Of a stretch of DNA of 61,019 nt, positions 42,390 through 49,809 are shown piece after piece. Under the pieces are notes generated by a model. That model worked only from the letters and a program-made list of their open reading frames with translations, was not told where the DNA came from and searched no databases. The number at the start of each line of letters is the position of its first letter. Within the stretch, counting starts at the first letter, position 1. The position numbers and the translations under genes were made by a program. Origin of the DNA: Pelagibacteraceae bacterium AG-426-G02 (GTDB lineage Bacteria; Pseudomonadota; Alphaproteobacteria; Pelagibacterales; Pelagibacteraceae); assembly GCA_003213155.1 (NCBI GenBank), contig QCNQ01000007.1, positions 1 through 61,019 on the forward strand, in the 5' to 3' direction.

Positions 42390-42464
42390 GCCTCGGTAGC
42401 TCAGGAGTAGAGCAGAGCCCTGAAAAGGCTTGTGTCGGAGGTGCGAATCCTTCCCGAGGCACCA
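42390..42464 (+). tRNA. tRNA-Phe (anticodon GAA) with G at T-loop position 55
   Basis: This is a 75-base gene: acceptor GCCTCGG/CCGAGGC (7 perfect pairs), D stem GCTC/GAGC with a 7-base loop AGGAGTA, anticodon loop CTGAAAA (GAA), T stem GGAGG/CCTTC, discriminator A and an encoded CCA. The T loop is TGCGAAT, not TTCGAAT, so position 55 is G and cannot be the usual pseudouridine. The D loop also lacks a clean GG. The fold is otherwise sound. Confidence 0.93.
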
Positions 42465-42539
42465 TCAAAACATCTTGAAATTAATTTAAAAGAACCTAAC
42501 CTCATATTAAAATAAATAACTAAAGGACGAGTGAATAAG

Positions 42540-42752
42540 ATGAGTACAATACAAGGAAAAGTAAAGTGGTTTAACGGCAAAAAAGGTTACGGCTTTATAG
42601 AAAGAGACGATAAAGAAAAAGATGCGTTTGTACATGCAAGCGCAGTTAAAGCAGCGGGCATGAGATATCTTAATGAGGGTGATAAAATAGAATTTACTCT
42701 TGAAGATGGTCCCAAAGGCCCTTCAGCAGTAAATTTAAAAAAATTAGACTAA
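42540..42752 (+). CDS. Cold-shock domain protein
   Basis: This single cold-shock domain of 70 residues carries both RNA-binding motifs, KGYGFIE (RNP1) and DAFVHAS (RNP2-like). It starts [15 protein letters not shown], typical for CspA-type RNA chaperones. An in-frame GTG at 42531 lies too close (3-4 bases) to the AAAGGA ribosome-binding site, so I choose the ATG at 42540, although its spacing is rather long (about 12 bases). A hairpin with a T-rich tail follows, so it is probably a single-gene unit. Confidence 0.93.
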   Translation: MSTIQGKVKWFNGKKGYGFIERDDKEKDAFVHASAVKAAGMRYLNEGDKIEFTLEDGPKGPSAVNLKKLD

Positions 42753-42766
42753 TTTTCTAAAATTAT

Positions 42767-42812
42767 AAAAAGGGCGATATATCTACTAGTGGATATACGT
42801 CCTTTTTCTTTT
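42767..42812 (+). terminator. Terminator-like hairpin after the cold-shock gene
   Basis: AAAAGGGCGATATATC and GGATATACGTCCTTTT fold into a long stem with one G-T and one mismatch and a short loop, followed by TCTTTT. The T-rich end on the plus strand fits an intrinsic terminator. It is the clearest one in the window. Confidence 0.6.
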
Positions 42813-42852
42813 AGGGGTTGCATTATCGTTTTTTTTGTCTAAAAAGCTCTCA

Positions 42853-42954
42853 ATGAAAAAATTTGAGATAAACAAACTAGCATCAAAAAGTACTTTAAGA
42901 AAAGCTCTTAAAGGAACTAGTAGAGTTGCGCACACTTACTTCCATGCTGGCTAA
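42853..42954 (+). other. Doubtful 33-codon frame or small RNA region
   Basis: An ATG-started frame of 33 codons (MKKFEINKLASKSTLRKALK..., ending HTYFHAG) occupies an otherwise empty stretch between the cold-shock terminator and tRNA-His. No clear ribosome-binding site is present. Its stop codon lies in the loop of a small hairpin (GCTGGC-TAAA-GCTAGC). It could be a small protein, a small RNA, or nothing. The first bases after the terminator (GGGGTTG) looked like a tmRNA start, but no tag peptide or tRNA-like half follows. Confidence 0.3.
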
Positions 42955-42977
42955 AGCTAGCGAATAATCATTTATAT

Positions 42978-42983
42978 TATAAT
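42978..42983 (+). promoter_or_regulatory. Candidate -10 box for tRNA-His and hisS
   Basis: A perfect TATAAT lies 40 bases before the mature 5' end of tRNA-His. No convincing -35 element is seen at normal spacing. It is the best candidate start for a tRNA-His/hisS transcript. Confidence 0.3.
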
Positions 42984-43023
42984 TTTAAATAACAACAAAA
43001 TAAGATAAAACAAAAAAGGATAT

Positions 43024-43097
43024 GCCTTGATGGTGAAATAGTATCACGTCGGTTTGTGGATCCGAAGTCGTAGGAGCGTAACCTACTCAAGGTACCA
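43024..43097 (+). tRNA. tRNA-His (anticodon GTG) with aberrant D and T loops and no G-1:C73
   Basis: This is a 74-base gene. Acceptor GCCTTGA/TCAAGGT (first pair G-T), D stem GTGA/TCAC, anticodon arm TCGGT-TTGTGGA-TCCGA with one T-T mismatch beside the loop, T stem GTAGG/CCTAC (perfect), discriminator A73, encoded CCA. The D loop AATAGTA has a single G. The T loop is AGCGTAA instead of TTCRANN: A54, G55, C56, G57, T58. Base -1 is T, which could pair with A73; the near-universal G-1:C73 is absent, as known for many alphaproteobacteria. It ends 4 bases before hisS. Confidence 0.85.
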
Positions 43098-43101
43098 AAA
43101 A

Positions 43102-44496
43102 ATGAGTGAAAAAAATAAATTAATTCCTGGATTACCCTCAGGTTTTGAAGATAGATGGAATAAAACATTAATTCTCAAAAAAAGACTATTAAAAGTCATT
43201 GAGAATAATTTTATTAAATATGGTTTCGATCCTTTAGAAACCCCATCATTTGAAATTAGTGAAAATATAGGATCCTTTCTTGCAGAGGATGATAGTAATC
43301 CTATGTCTGATGTTTTTTCTTTTAATGATGGTGAAAAGAATATTACTCTTCGATACGATCTTTCCAGTCCTTTAGCAAGATTTGTTGCTCAAAATAATCA
43401 AGAACTTCCATCAATTTATAAAAGATACGCTATTCAAAATGTATTTAGAAATGAAAAGTCAGGCAATGCACGTTTCAGAGAATTTACTCAAGCTGATTGC
43501 GATATTGTAGGCAATGTAAATCCAGCACAAGCAAATGCTGAATTATGTAATCTGGTTGCAAGCACTCTAATTGAATGTGGTTTAAAAAAAGATCAATTTA
43601 CCATCAATGTAAGTAATAGAAAAATTGTTCAAGGCTTAATTGAAGATTTGAAAATTGAAAAAGAAAAACAAATTAAAGTAATGAGAGCCATAGATAAACT
43701 TGATAAACCTGGGTTTGGTTTAAAGGGTGTTGAAGAATTATTAAGAAAAGAAAGAAAAGATAAAAGTGGGGCTATAACAAAAGGAGCAAACTTAAATGAT
43801 GATCAAGCTGCTAAAATCTTAAGTTTTTTGAGAATTAAAGATTTAAAGGAACTTAAAGAAAATTTTAAAAATCCTCTCACTCAAGAAGGTATAAAAGAAT
43901 TGGAAGAATTATTTGAAGTTTTAAATTTTGGAAATTATTCTGATCAGGTAAAAACTAATTTTACAATTGTTAGAGGACTAGATTATTATGATGGGTTTTG
44001 CGTTGAAACTAATCTTAATTTTAAAGCAAAAAATATTAAGGGTAAGGAAGTTGATATTGGGAGTATCTGTTCTGGTGGACAATATAATAAACTAATTTCA
44101 AGATTTAAGGGTGTAGATATTCCAGGGACAGGTGTAAGTATTGGCGTTGATAGATTACTTTTTGCAATGATGCAACTAAATCAAATAGAAATTAATACAC
44201 AAAATCCGGTTATTGTTTGTGTAATGGATGAAAAATATCTAAAAAATTATTACGAAATTTTAAACAATTTAAGAAAAAATAATATCAACTCTGAAATTTT
44301 TTTAGATAATAAAAAAAATCTAGGTAAACAACTTACTTATGCTAACAAAAGAGAATGTTCTGTTGCAATAATCTGTGGTGAAAATGAATTTAATGAAAAT
44401 AATGTTACTATAAAAAACCTGAGAGGTGTTAAGGGTGAAAACAATAAAACATTTCCAAAAGAAAAATTAATTGATGAAGTCAAAAAACTTATCTGA
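43102..44496 (+). CDS. hisS: Histidyl-tRNA synthetase, alphaproteobacterial divergent type
   Basis: This 464-residue class II synthetase starts at the ATG at 43102, just after tRNA-His; an earlier in-frame start would overlap the tRNA. The core has TLRYDLSSPLARFVA, motif 2 in the form VFRNEKSGNARFREFTQ, and the His-binding RGLDYYDGF. A C-terminal anticodon-binding domain follows (residues about 370-464). Motif 2 lacks the PQxG of E. coli-type enzymes, consistent with the alphaproteobacterial group that charges tRNA-His without G-1. It overlaps hisZ by 23 bases. Confidence 0.96.
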   Translation: MSEKNKLIPGLPSGFEDRWNKTLILKKRLLKVIENNFIKYGFDPLETPSFEISENIGSFLAEDDSNPMSDVFSFNDGEKNITLRYDLSSPLARFVAQNNQELPSIYKRYAIQNVFRNEKSGNARFREFTQADCDIVGNVNPAQANAELCNLVASTLIECGLKKDQFTINVSNRKIVQGLIEDLKIEKEKQIKVMRAIDKLDKPGFGLKGVEELLRKERKDKSGAITKGANLNDDQAAKILSFLRIKDLKELKENFKNPLTQEGIKELEELFEVLNFGNYSDQVKTNFTIVRGLDYYDGFCVETNLNFKAKNIKGKEVDIGSICSGGQYNKLISRFKGVDIPGTGVSIGVDRLLFAMMQLNQIEINTQNPVIVCVMDEKYLKNYYEILNNLRKNNINSEIFLDNKKNLGKQLTYANKRECSVAIICGENEFNENNVTIKNLRGVKGENNKTFPKEKLIDEVKKLI

Positions 44497-45526
44497 AAAT
44501 ATCCTTAGATCAGTAAAATCCAAGGGTTTTAAGTATATTGATTTGCCATCAGTAATTGAGGCTAATCACATTGTTCAAAGATCAGGAGAAAATTTTAGAA
44601 AATTTATTTTCTCTTTCGCTGATCAGAATGGAAGTGAGTTATGTTTAAGACCAGATTTGACGATTGCATCTTGTTTAAGATATTTAGAAAATAATTTAAA
44701 GGGTAAGGAAAAAATTTTTTATAGCGGTCAAGCTTATCGAAAATCACAAAATAAAAAAGACTCAATCATCAGAAATCAAATTGGATTTGAAATTTTAGGA
44801 TCTAAAGATGAGAAAAATGATGACAAAGAAATAATAAATACATCTCTTAAATCACTTCAAAATATCAAATATTCTTCAGGTACACTCACTATTGGAAATG
44901 TTGAAATATTTAATTTGTTAATTTCGAAATTAGATATACCAAAAAGATGGAAGCTAAGATTATCAAGACACTTCTGGAGAGAACAATATTTTAATGATTT
45001 ATTAAAAAGATTAGAAACTAATTCAGATTTTGATCCGACAATTGTAGAAATTGATAAAAAGCGTTACCTGAAAATGCTTAAAGAAGATTTATCAAATATT
45101 GTGGCCGGAAGAACAATGAATGAAATATTAAAAAGATTTGATCAGAAAATAAAAGATCCTAGAAGAGTTAGCAAAGGAAAAAATGTTTCAAAAGTAATAA
45201 GAGATTTCTTAAAAATAAAATGTCCAATAGATAGAGCGACTATCGAATTAAATAAATTTTTTAAAAAGAACAGAATAAATTTAGCTGTTGATCAAAAATA
45301 TTTTCCAGTCTCAAGCAATAAAGTCTCAAAATTAAATGTAGTATTTTCAGCATCCTTTGGAAGGCAATTAGAATATTACACCGGAATGGTATTCAAAATT
45401 GATATTAAATCTAAAAACTCATTAAAAAATATTATTAATGGTGGTCGTTATGATGGTCTAATTTCAGACTTAGGATCAAAAAAACAAACCCCAGCAGTAG
45501 GAGCTGCTTTAAATTTATTAGATTAA
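44474..45526 (+). CDS. hisZ: ATP phosphoribosyltransferase regulatory subunit
   Basis: This 350-residue HisRS-like protein lacks the anticodon domain. HisZ forms a complex with the short HisG and confers histidine feedback. Recognised segments are LCLRPDLTIASCLRYLE, QAYRKSQNKKDS and FGRQLEYYTGMVF. The ATG at 44474 is preferred over the TTG one codon earlier. It follows hisS with an overlap, and its partner hisG is one gene downstream. Confidence 0.92.
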   Translation: MKSKNLSENILRSVKSKGFKYIDLPSVIEANHIVQRSGENFRKFIFSFADQNGSELCLRPDLTIASCLRYLENNLKGKEKIFYSGQAYRKSQNKKDSIIRNQIGFEILGSKDEKNDDKEIINTSLKSLQNIKYSSGTLTIGNVEIFNLLISKLDIPKRWKLRLSRHFWREQYFNDLLKRLETNSDFDPTIVEIDKKRYLKMLKEDLSNIVAGRTMNEILKRFDQKIKDPRRVSKGKNVSKVIRDFLKIKCPIDRATIELNKFFKKNRINLAVDQKYFPVSSNKVSKLNVVFSASFGRQLEYYTGMVFKIDIKSKNSLKNIINGGRYDGLISDLGSKKQTPAVGAALNLLD

Positions 45527-46372
45527 ATGATTATTTGGTTATCGTCATATCCAAAAAGTGGAAATACTTGGTTAAGATCTTTATTGTCATCTTATTTTTA
45601 TACAAATGATGGCTCGTTTAATTTTAATTTATTGAAAAATATTGATCAATTTCCCAGCGCTCCTTACTTTTCAAAATATAGCGATTTATTTTTAAAGCCA
45701 GAGAGTACATCTAAATTCTGGATTAAAGAACAAATTAGAATTAATAAAGATAAAAAATTGAGATTTTTTAAAACTCATAATGCAATGTGTAAAATTGATG
45801 GAAATAGTTTTACAGATAATAACAATACTCTTGGTGCTATTTATATCGTGCGTGATCCAAGAAAAATTGTAAGTTCTTTATCACATCATTATCAGATAAG
45901 CGACATTGAAGCTTTTGAATTTATGAATACTGAAAATAAAGCTATTGTTGAAAAGATAGAAAATAGATACCTGGGATTTAATGCATTATTCACATGGCAG
46001 TTTCATATTAATAGTTGGGTAAAATGTGAAAAATTTCCAGTTTTAACAATAAGATACGAGGATTTAGAAAATGAGACATTTACTACATTAAAGAAAGTTT
46101 TTGAATTTATAAAAAGAATAAGCAAGATGAGCATTTCTTTCGATAGAGAAAAAGCAAAAAAAACAATTAAATCATGTCAATTTAAAATAATGCAAAAACT
46201 TGAAAGTGAAAATGGTTTTGAGGAGTCCATGATAAACAAAAAAACAAAAGAAAAACTGAAATTTTTTAATTTTGGTGATAAGAACAAATATCAAGAATTA
46301 TTAGATAAAAAACTTATTGAATCAATTAATTTAAAATATCAAGAACAATTAAAATTTTTTTTTTATGATTGA
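45527..46372 (+). CDS. Sulfotransferase-domain protein inserted between hisZ and hisG
   Basis: This 281-residue PAPS-dependent sulfotransferase fold has the 5'-phosphosulfate loop SSYPKSGNTWLR at the N-terminus and the 3'-phosphate motif IYIVRDPRKIVSSLSHHY near residue 110. A later RYEDLENE segment matches the family. It would sulfate an alcohol or amine of a small molecule, lipid or glycan; the acceptor is unknown. It starts on the base after the hisZ stop and overlaps hisG by 8 bases, so it is embedded in a his operon with no functional tie to histidine. Confidence 0.85.
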   Translation: MIIWLSSYPKSGNTWLRSLLSSYFYTNDGSFNFNLLKNIDQFPSAPYFSKYSDLFLKPESTSKFWIKEQIRINKDKKLRFFKTHNAMCKIDGNSFTDNNNTLGAIYIVRDPRKIVSSLSHHYQISDIEAFEFMNTENKAIVEKIENRYLGFNALFTWQFHINSWVKCEKFPVLTIRYEDLENETFTTLKKVFEFIKRISKMSISFDREKAKKTIKSCQFKIMQKLESENGFEESMINKKTKEKLKFFNFGDKNKYQELLDKKLIESINLKYQEQLKFFFYD

Positions 46373-47054
46373 TAAAATTAATTTAGGTATACCTAGCAAA
46401 GGTAGACTTAGAAAAGATGTTTTAAATATTTTTAAGAAAAATAAATTAACTCTTATTTCTGAAAGAGGAGAAAGAGATCTTTTAGGATCAATAAAGCAAT
46501 ATAAAAATATTAAGATTTTATACCTTCATGCAAGAGAGATTATCGAGAGACTTGGAGATGGTTCTTTGGATATTGGTTTCTCCGGTTTTGATTTATTAAA
46601 AGAGAGCGAAATTAACACTCAAAAGAAAATTAATGTTATTAAAAAGTATGATTTTGGCAAAGCTAAATTGGTAGTTGCAATTCCTGATCAATGGATAGAT
46701 GTACAAACAATTGCAGATTTAGAGGAAATTGCATTTGAATTTAAAGATAAGAAAAAGAAAAGATTACGAGTAGCCACAAAATATCCAAATTTAACTAGGG
46801 AATTTTTGTTTTCAAAAGGTGTTACTCAATTTAGATTGGTTGAAAGTCTTGGGGCAACGGAAGCTTATCCTTTTACAGGCTCTTCGGAGATAATTACAGA
46901 TATAACTTCTACTGGAGAAACATTGAAGGCAAATAATTTACGTATTTTAAAGGATGGGGAGATACTAAGTTCAGAGGCATGTATGATGGTTTCTAAGATA
47001 TCAAATAATAAAACGGGTCTTGGAAAAATAGCAAAATTACTTTCTAAAAATTAA
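46365..47054 (+). CDS. hisG: ATP phosphoribosyltransferase, short form
   Basis: This 229-residue catalytic subunit condenses ATP and PRPP in the first step of histidine synthesis. It shows LGIPSKGRLRKDVL at the start and the PRPP-binding loop ITDITSTGETL near residue 185. The short form lacks the C-terminal regulatory domain and needs HisZ, which is encoded nearby. Its 3' end overlaps a questionable minus-strand small frame by 18 bases. Confidence 0.95.
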   Translation: MIDKINLGIPSKGRLRKDVLNIFKKNKLTLISERGERDLLGSIKQYKNIKILYLHAREIIERLGDGSLDIGFSGFDLLKESEINTQKKINVIKKYDFGKAKLVVAIPDQWIDVQTIADLEEIAFEFKDKKKKRLRVATKYPNLTREFLFSKGVTQFRLVESLGATEAYPFTGSSEIITDITSTGETLKANNLRILKDGEILSSEACMMVSKISNNKTGLGKIAKLLSKN

Positions 47055-47174
47055 GTCTTTCCAATAAATAAGAATGATTTTAATAATATCTAAATTTCTA
47101 ATTATTGCGTAGAGAGTGATGATTACTCCAATAATAAATAATATTTTTAAAACAAAAAATGTTTCAATATACAT
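47037..47174 (-). CDS. Possible 45-residue single-pass membrane protein
   Basis: This minus-strand frame, MYIETFFVLKILFIIG..., has a hydrophobic segment at about residues 6-25 and a basic end (DLIFRK). It fills the 125-base gap between hisG and the EVE-type gene. There is no clear ribosome-binding site and I do not recognise it. AT-rich sequence easily produces hydrophobic frames, so it may be spurious. Confidence 0.25.
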   Translation of the reverse strand: MYIETFFVLKILFIIGVIITLYAIIRNLDIIKIILIYWKDLIFRK

Positions 47175-47179
47175 ATCGA

Positions 47180-47632
47180 TTATCTTGAGCAATTAATGAT
47201 ATAATTATGAGAATTTTCATCAATTTTACAAACTCCACCTTGAAAATATAAACCGTATTTTTCCTTATTTTTAATAAAATCAAGCTTTTCAATATGATCT
47301 TTGATTTGAATAGATTTGGTAAAAAATTTAAAATTTTCAAATTCTATATAAAACAATACTTTTCTAAATTCTTGATTTGGATCAGATATGTCATTTTCTG
47401 TGTAGATTTTCTTTTTTATTCTCGCTGTTCCAACAAAACATTGCTTTTTTTCACCAGACCCAGCAATATAAAAAATAACATTTTTACCAGCTTCTACATT
47501 TAACAGTTGCGGTGTTTTATCGTAGATAGGCCATCTATTTTTATTGATACGGTCTCTTAATATTTCTAGTCCTGTTTTTTTTCCGTCTGAGGAAACTAAT
47601 ATTAAATAGTTTGTATCAATGTAATCTCTCAT
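47180..47632 (-). CDS. EVE/PUA-like domain protein, putative modified-base reader
   Basis: This 150-residue protein has the pattern of EVE-type domains: RINKNRWPIYDKTP early in the chain, then a strand pair NVIFYIAGSGEKKQCFVGTARI (aromatic and Gly pattern of the base-binding pocket), and a C-terminal beta strand. EVE domains bind flipped modified bases such as 5-methylcytosine, and are often found in restriction systems. The gene is divergent from a C5-cytosine methyltransferase with a 47-base gap, which supports such a role. The family call is from pattern only. Confidence 0.6.
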   Translation of the reverse strand: MRDYIDTNYLILVSSDGKKTGLEILRDRINKNRWPIYDKTPQLLNVEAGKNVIFYIAGSGEKKQCFVGTARIKKKIYTENDISDPNQEFRKVLFYIEFENFKFFTKSIQIKDHIEKLDFIKNKEKYGLYFQGGVCKIDENSHNYIINCSR

Positions 47633-47679
47633 GGTAATAAATTATATACATTCAAATAATAAATTTATAAATAGTTAAA

Positions 47680-48657
47680 ATGGTAACAGTTGGTGGTTTA
47701 TTTTCAGGTATAGGTGGTATCGAACTAGGCTTTGAAAAGGCTGGATTTAAGATTTTATGGTCTAATGAATTTGATGAAAATTGTAATAAGACTTTTAGAA
47801 ATAATTTAAATCACAAACTTTATAGTGAAAGCATAACAGATATTAATTTTAAAAAAATTAAACCCGTTGATGTTTTGGTAGGTGGATTTCCGTGCCAAGC
47901 ATTTTCAGTTGCTGGATATAGAAAAGGATTTAAAGATGAAAGAGGTAATCTTTTTTTTCAAATTTGTCGAGCAATTGAGGAGCTTAAAACAAAACCAAAA
48001 GTTTTAATGTTGGAAAACGTAAAAAATCTAACAGGTCACGATAAAGGTAAAACAGCAAGAGTAATCGTTAATTCTTTACGAGAATTAGGTTATTCAGTAT
48101 TTTGGAATATATTCAATACATCAGTTCACACTGACATTCCTCAAAATAGAGAAAGAACCTTTATAATATGTTTTAAAGACGAGGCTGATTGGGAGTTTAG
48201 TAACAAAAAGTCCTGTAGTAGAAAATTTAGTGAACAATTACCCCTACCTAAGAGTAAAAAAAAAAAGAATTTTAGAGAACTTTTAGAAACAGGTGATGTT
48301 CATGAAAGATTTTATTATAAGCAAAATGCTTATATGTACAAAGATCTTAAAAAAAGTATCATATCAAAAGAAACTGTTTATCAATGGAGGAGGGTGTATG
48401 TTAGAAAAAATAAAAGTAATGAATGCCCAACATTAACAGCCAATATGGGGACGGGAGGTCATAACGTTCCTTTAATTTTAGATGATGTTGGTATTAGAAA
48501 ATTAACTCCAAGAGAATGTCTAAACTTTCAAGGGTTTCCAAAATCATATAAGTTCCCTGATGATGTAGGTCAAAGTCAAAGATACAAACAAGCTGGAAAC
48601 GCTGTTACTGTAGATTTAATTTATAAAATTGCAAAAGTTATTTTAAATTCTCTTTAA
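47680..48657 (+). CDS. DNA (cytosine-5-)-methyltransferase
   Basis: This complete 325-residue C5 methyltransferase has motif I GGLFSGIGGIELGF (AdoMet), motif IV GGFPCQAFSVAG with nucleophile Cys72, motif VI LENVKN, motif VIII QNRERTF, a target-recognition region of about 90 residues, motif IX RKLTPRECLNFQGFP and motif X QAGNAV. The recognition sequence cannot be read. Its tail overlaps the convergent nuclease-like gene by 20 bases. Together with its neighbours it looks like the modification half of a type II-like restriction-modification unit. Confidence 0.93.
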   Translation: MVTVGGLFSGIGGIELGFEKAGFKILWSNEFDENCNKTFRNNLNHKLYSESITDINFKKIKPVDVLVGGFPCQAFSVAGYRKGFKDERGNLFFQICRAIEELKTKPKVLMLENVKNLTGHDKGKTARVIVNSLRELGYSVFWNIFNTSVHTDIPQNRERTFIICFKDEADWEFSNKKSCSRKFSEQLPLPKSKKKKNFRELLETGDVHERFYYKQNAYMYKDLKKSIISKETVYQWRRVYVRKNKSNECPTLTANMGTGGHNVPLILDDVGIRKLTPRECLNFQGFPKSYKFPDDVGQSQRYKQAGNAVTVDLIYKIAKVILNSL

Positions 48658-49771
48658 AATGCTGATTAACAATATTGTCAAAATCCTCTAATAATTTTTC
48701 TCTTTTATCAAAAAAACGAACAGAATCCTTTAAAGCACAATGTTCATTAAATCCTGCAGATCTATCAAAACTAACAAATGACATCTTATAATCACCTTTA
48801 TCGTATTTTATACCATTTAACTGAAAATTTTTATCTATAGTAAAATAAATAGTTGAATTAGATGAACCAGTTATATTAGCAATTAAACCATTAGATTTTT
48901 CCATCTTTTCATCATTTTCAAAAATAGGCATTAAATATTTTTGTTTATTATGATCGTTATTTAAAAGAAAGTTTTCTAGATTTTTTTGACCCAAACCATT
49001 TTTTTGAGTCCAATGGGTTTTTTTAATATTTCTTTCAATACTTTTAAAGTATAGAGGTTTTTCAGGTTGCTTTTCTATCTTGCCTGCTTTCTTAACAGCA
49101 CCTTTTGCTAAGACACTAAAATTTACCCAATCTTCATGAGTCATGATACTTAATAATTCAACATTAGATTTTTCAAGTTTTTTTTCTGGTTTGCTTATTT
49201 TTTTGAAAACATTTGAATTATCCTCAAATAAATTTTCAAGAATTTTCCAATTATTCATAATTTCTTGATATTTTTTTTCGTCATAAAAATTATCGTTAAA
49301 AATTGTTTTTAAATAATCATCATCAAGATCTGTTTCTAGAAAGATGTAATAATCAGCAATTTGTGAAGCGTTAGTAGTAGCTACATTTTGACTTTTTCTA
49401 AATGATTTAATCTCAATCTTAGGCATTCCTTTAAAGTGTTCCCATGTATTAGTATATTTTCCAAATTGAATTAATTTATTATTAACTTTTAAACCCAAAA
49501 CATCTGGAGCAGTTTTCAATTTATGATCTTTATAAATGAGATCATCATAGATAATAGAATATTTTCTTTTATTTTTTTTTAAAAAAGTATCGAAAAAAGG
49601 TTTTTCAAAAACCTTTGCCAGCCATCTTTCAAGGTAACCACCGAATTTATCTCCCTTGGCTGAATCTAACGCCCTGTGAAATTTATCTGCATTAAATTTC
49701 ATTAATATCCAATATGCACCCTTGCTTATCATTTCAGAGGTAACAGGAAATTGGATTTTTTCTTTTATCAC
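48638..49771 (-). CDS. Putative PD-(D/E)XK-type restriction endonuclease, 377 residues
   Basis: I do not recognise a named family. The N-terminal half has a possible nuclease core: Glu48 in a helix (GGYLERWL), Pro-Asp at 89-90 (TAPDVLGL), then E120-I-K122 (PKIEIKSF), followed by a Gln/Asp segment (NASQIADYY). This fits P-D-x(n)-E-x-K. The C-terminal half is mixed alpha/beta and could recognise DNA. Its position tail-to-tail with the methyltransferase makes a cognate restriction enzyme the simplest reading. Another role is possible. Confidence 0.55.
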   Translation of the reverse strand: MIKEKIQFPVTSEMISKGAYWILMKFNADKFHRALDSAKGDKFGGYLERWLAKVFEKPFFDTFLKKNKRKYSIIYDDLIYKDHKLKTAPDVLGLKVNNKLIQFGKYTNTWEHFKGMPKIEIKSFRKSQNVATTNASQIADYYIFLETDLDDDYLKTIFNDNFYDEKKYQEIMNNWKILENLFEDNSNVFKKISKPEKKLEKSNVELLSIMTHEDWVNFSVLAKGAVKKAGKIEKQPEKPLYFKSIERNIKKTHWTQKNGLGQKNLENFLLNNDHNKQKYLMPIFENDEKMEKSNGLIANITGSSNSTIYFTIDKNFQLNGIKYDKGDYKMSFVSFDRSAGFNEHCALKDSVRFFDKREKLLEDFDNIVNQHFKENLK

Positions 49772-49809
49772 TGCTTATTATAGTCCTATTTAATTAGAAA
49801 TTATTTTAT

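Noticed and set aside
42813..43020. Possible tmRNA coding piece (GGGGTTG start)
   Set aside because: No tag peptide ending in Ala-Ala and no tRNA-like half was found; only the first bases resemble tmRNA.
43054..43101. Upstream in-frame extension of hisS
   Set aside because: It lies inside tRNA-His; the ATG at 43102 fits the family start.
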